Assembly: GCA_003513895.1 (NCBI GenBank)
Contig: DOSU01000099.1
Coordinates: 23,918 to 29,638 of the forward strand
Origin: Rikenellaceae bacterium
Lineage (GTDB): Bacteria > Bacteroidota > Bacteroidia > Bacteroidales > UBA932
Direction of reading: 5' to 3'
DNA: 5,721 nucleotides
Positions 4,616-5,721 of this stretch are shown one piece after another. The notes under the pieces were generated by a model. The model was not told the origin of the DNA. It was given only the letters and a program-made list of their open reading frames with translations, and did not search any database. The translations under genes were made by a program, and so were the position numbers. Each line of letters starts with the position of its first letter. Within the stretch, counting starts at the first letter, position 1.

Positions 4616-5062
4616 ATGAAATTACATAATCTAAAACCCGCAGCAGGAGCAAACGGCAGAGAAAAACGTATCGGAAGAGGCGAGGGATCCGGCCACGGAG
4701 GAACATCTACCAAAGGCCACAAAGGAGCACAATCAAGATCGGGCTATTCTAAGAAAGCCGGATTTGAAGGGGGCCAGATGCCTATTCAAAGAAGACTTCC
4801 GAAGTTTGGCTTTAACAATATCAACAGAGTAGAATTTAAAGCTATTAATATTTCAACTCTTCAGGAGTTGAGCGAAAAAGCAGGAATTGAGGTGATTACT
4901 CTTGATACCCTGATAGATGCAGGTCTTGTATCAAAAAATGACAGAGTTAAAATTCTGGCAAATGGTACACTTACTGCCAAACTTGATGTTACAGCTCACG
5001 CATTTTCTAAAACAGCAGTAGCGCAGATTGAGGCACAGCAGGGAAAGGCTACAAAAATCTAA
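4616..5062 (+). CDS. rplO: 50S ribosomal protein L15 (uL15)
   Basis: This 148-residue protein has the expected L15 length. The long, glycine- and arginine-rich N-terminal extension that threads into 23S rRNA is visible (residues about 8-50: REKRIGRGEGSGHGGTSTKG, then KGAQSRSGYSKKAGFEGGQM), followed by PIQRRLPKFGFNN and a C-terminal globular domain with LDTLIDAGLVSKNDRVKILA and LDVTAHAFSKTAVAQIEAQQG. L15 is a late-assembly 50S protein contacting several 23S domains. The gene is followed after 8 nt by secY, the usual end of the spc cluster. Confidence 0.98.
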   Translation: MKLHNLKPAAGANGREKRIGRGEGSGHGGTSTKGHKGAQSRSGYSKKAGFEGGQMPIQRRLPKFGFNNINRVEFKAINISTLQELSEKAGIEVITLDTLIDAGLVSKNDRVKILANGTLTAKLDVTAHAFSKTAVAQIEAQQGKATKI

Positions 5063-5070
5063 CAATTCCG

Positions 5071-5721
5071 ATGAAAAAATTTATTGAAACAATAAAAAAT
5101 ATTTTCAAGATTGAAGAGCTGCGTAAAAGGATAGTTTATACCCTCCTTTTGCTGTTGGTTTACCGTCTGGGCAGCTTTGTAGTTATGCCCGGAATTGACC
5201 CTACACAGCTTGGAAACCTGCAGAGCCAGGCCTCCGAAGGTCTGTTGGGACTACTCAATATGTTTTCGGGCGGGGCTTTTGGTAATGCATCCATTTTTGC
5301 ACTGGGGGTAATGCCATACATCTCTGCATCAATTGTTATCCAACTCCTTGGAATTATGATTCCTTACTTTCAGCGTTTGCAGCGCGAAGGCGAAAGCGGC
5401 CGCAGAAAGATGAATCAATGGACACGCTATCTGACAATAGTTATTCTTGCACTTCAGGGGCCTGCATATATGGCCAACCTGCATGTGCAGTTGCCGGAAG
5501 CAGCATTCCTTTTCAATGGATTTACTTTTAATGTTTTTGCTACCATAGTTTTAGTTGGTGGAACAATGTTCATTATGTGGTTAGGAGAGCGAATTACCGA
5601 TCGCGGCTTAGGTAACGGTATATCTCTGATCATCATGGTGGGTATTATTGCAAGGTTGCCATTCGCCCTTTTTGCAGAGGGTGGAGCAAGGGTTACTCAA
5701 AGTGCAGGAGGCGGTATTCTA
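5071..5721 (+). CDS. secY: Protein translocase subunit SecY, N-terminal half; 3' end outside window
   Basis: The frame from the ATG at 5071 stays open to the right edge, giving 217 residues of a protein that is usually about 430-450 long. SecY is the pore of the SecYEG channel in the inner membrane. It starts MKKFIETIKNIFKIEELRKR, then shows TM1 (about residues 21-40, IVYTLLLLLVYRLGSFVVMP), the periplasmic segment and plug-like region (GLLGLLNMFSGGAFGNASIF, 58-76), TM2 (about 77-100, with GVMPYISASIVIQLL), a basic cytosolic loop (EGESGRRKMNQWTRY), TM3 (about 120-134), TM4 (about 154-170) and the family signature WLGERITDRGLGNGISLIIM (170-189) running into TM5. The start is 8 nt after rplO with no Shine-Dalgarno motif, suggesting coupled translation. 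No frameshift is seen. Confidence 0.97.
   Translation, partial: MKKFIETIKNIFKIEELRKRIVYTLLLLLVYRLGSFVVMPGIDPTQLGNLQSQASEGLLGLLNMFSGGAFGNASIFALGVMPYISASIVIQLLGIMIPYFQRLQREGESGRRKMNQWTRYLTIVILALQGPAYMANLHVQLPEAAFLFNGFTFNVFATIVLVGGTMFIMWLGERITDRGLGNGISLIIMVGIIARLPFALFAEGGARVTQSAGGGIL

Noticed and set aside
5454..5636. Minus-strand ORF within secY
   Set aside because: SecY is convincingly encoded on the plus strand through this region; the antisense frame has no family features.
1..5721. Mobile element, CRISPR array, tRNA or undescribed accessory system
   Set aside because: The window is filled by conserved r-protein genes and secY in canonical order. I saw no repeats of array type, no transposase or integrase, and no unexplained gap longer than 101 nt.

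Overview
The window is a stretch of a bacterial chromosome carrying the end of the S10 cluster and most of the spc cluster of ribosomal-protein genes. All genes are on the + strand, in the canonical order rplP(partial)-rpmC-rpsQ-rplN-rplX-rplE-rpsN-rpsH-rplF-rplR-rpsE-rpmD-rplO-secY(partial). The organism looks like a member of Bacteroidota, probably class Bacteroidia. The evidence is the 89-residue zinc-free S14 beginning MAKESMKAREVKRAK, the 'INQGVG...DKK' and 'FKLRKGMPIGV' wording of L5, the L18 and L15 sequences, the moderate-to-low GC content and several A-rich starts without a Shine-Dalgarno motif. The finer placement is inference.

Layout: positions 2-1116 hold the tail of L16, then L29, S17 and L14, packed with 3-18 nt gaps. 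L24 and L5 overlap by one base (TAATG). S14 follows at 2129-2398. A 101-nt spacer (2399-2499) is the only sizeable non-coding gap and holds two potential stem-loops and a poly-A stretch ahead of S8. After S8 there is a 42-nt AT-rich gap, then L6, L18, S5, L30 and L15 with short gaps, several with strong Shine-Dalgarno motifs. SecY starts at 5071 and runs off the right edge. I see no complete terminator (GC-rich hairpin plus T-tract) and no convincing internal promoter, so the block probably forms one long transcript that starts and ends outside the window.

The genes work together: thirteen encode parts of the ribosome. L16, L29, L14, L24, L5, L6, L18, L30 and L15 belong to the large subunit; S17, S14, S8 and S5 to the small subunit. 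SecY is the core of the membrane channel that receives nascent chains. Every reading frame looks intact.

This is a conserved housekeeping region, and I found no new defence, mobile or metabolic system. The points worth a second look are the roughly 31-residue Lys/Ala/Pro-rich N-terminal extension of L5, the structured spacer before rpsH together with the lack of any room for the classical S8 regulatory site between rplX and rplE, and the number of strong Shine-Dalgarno motifs for a putative Bacteroidota genome.
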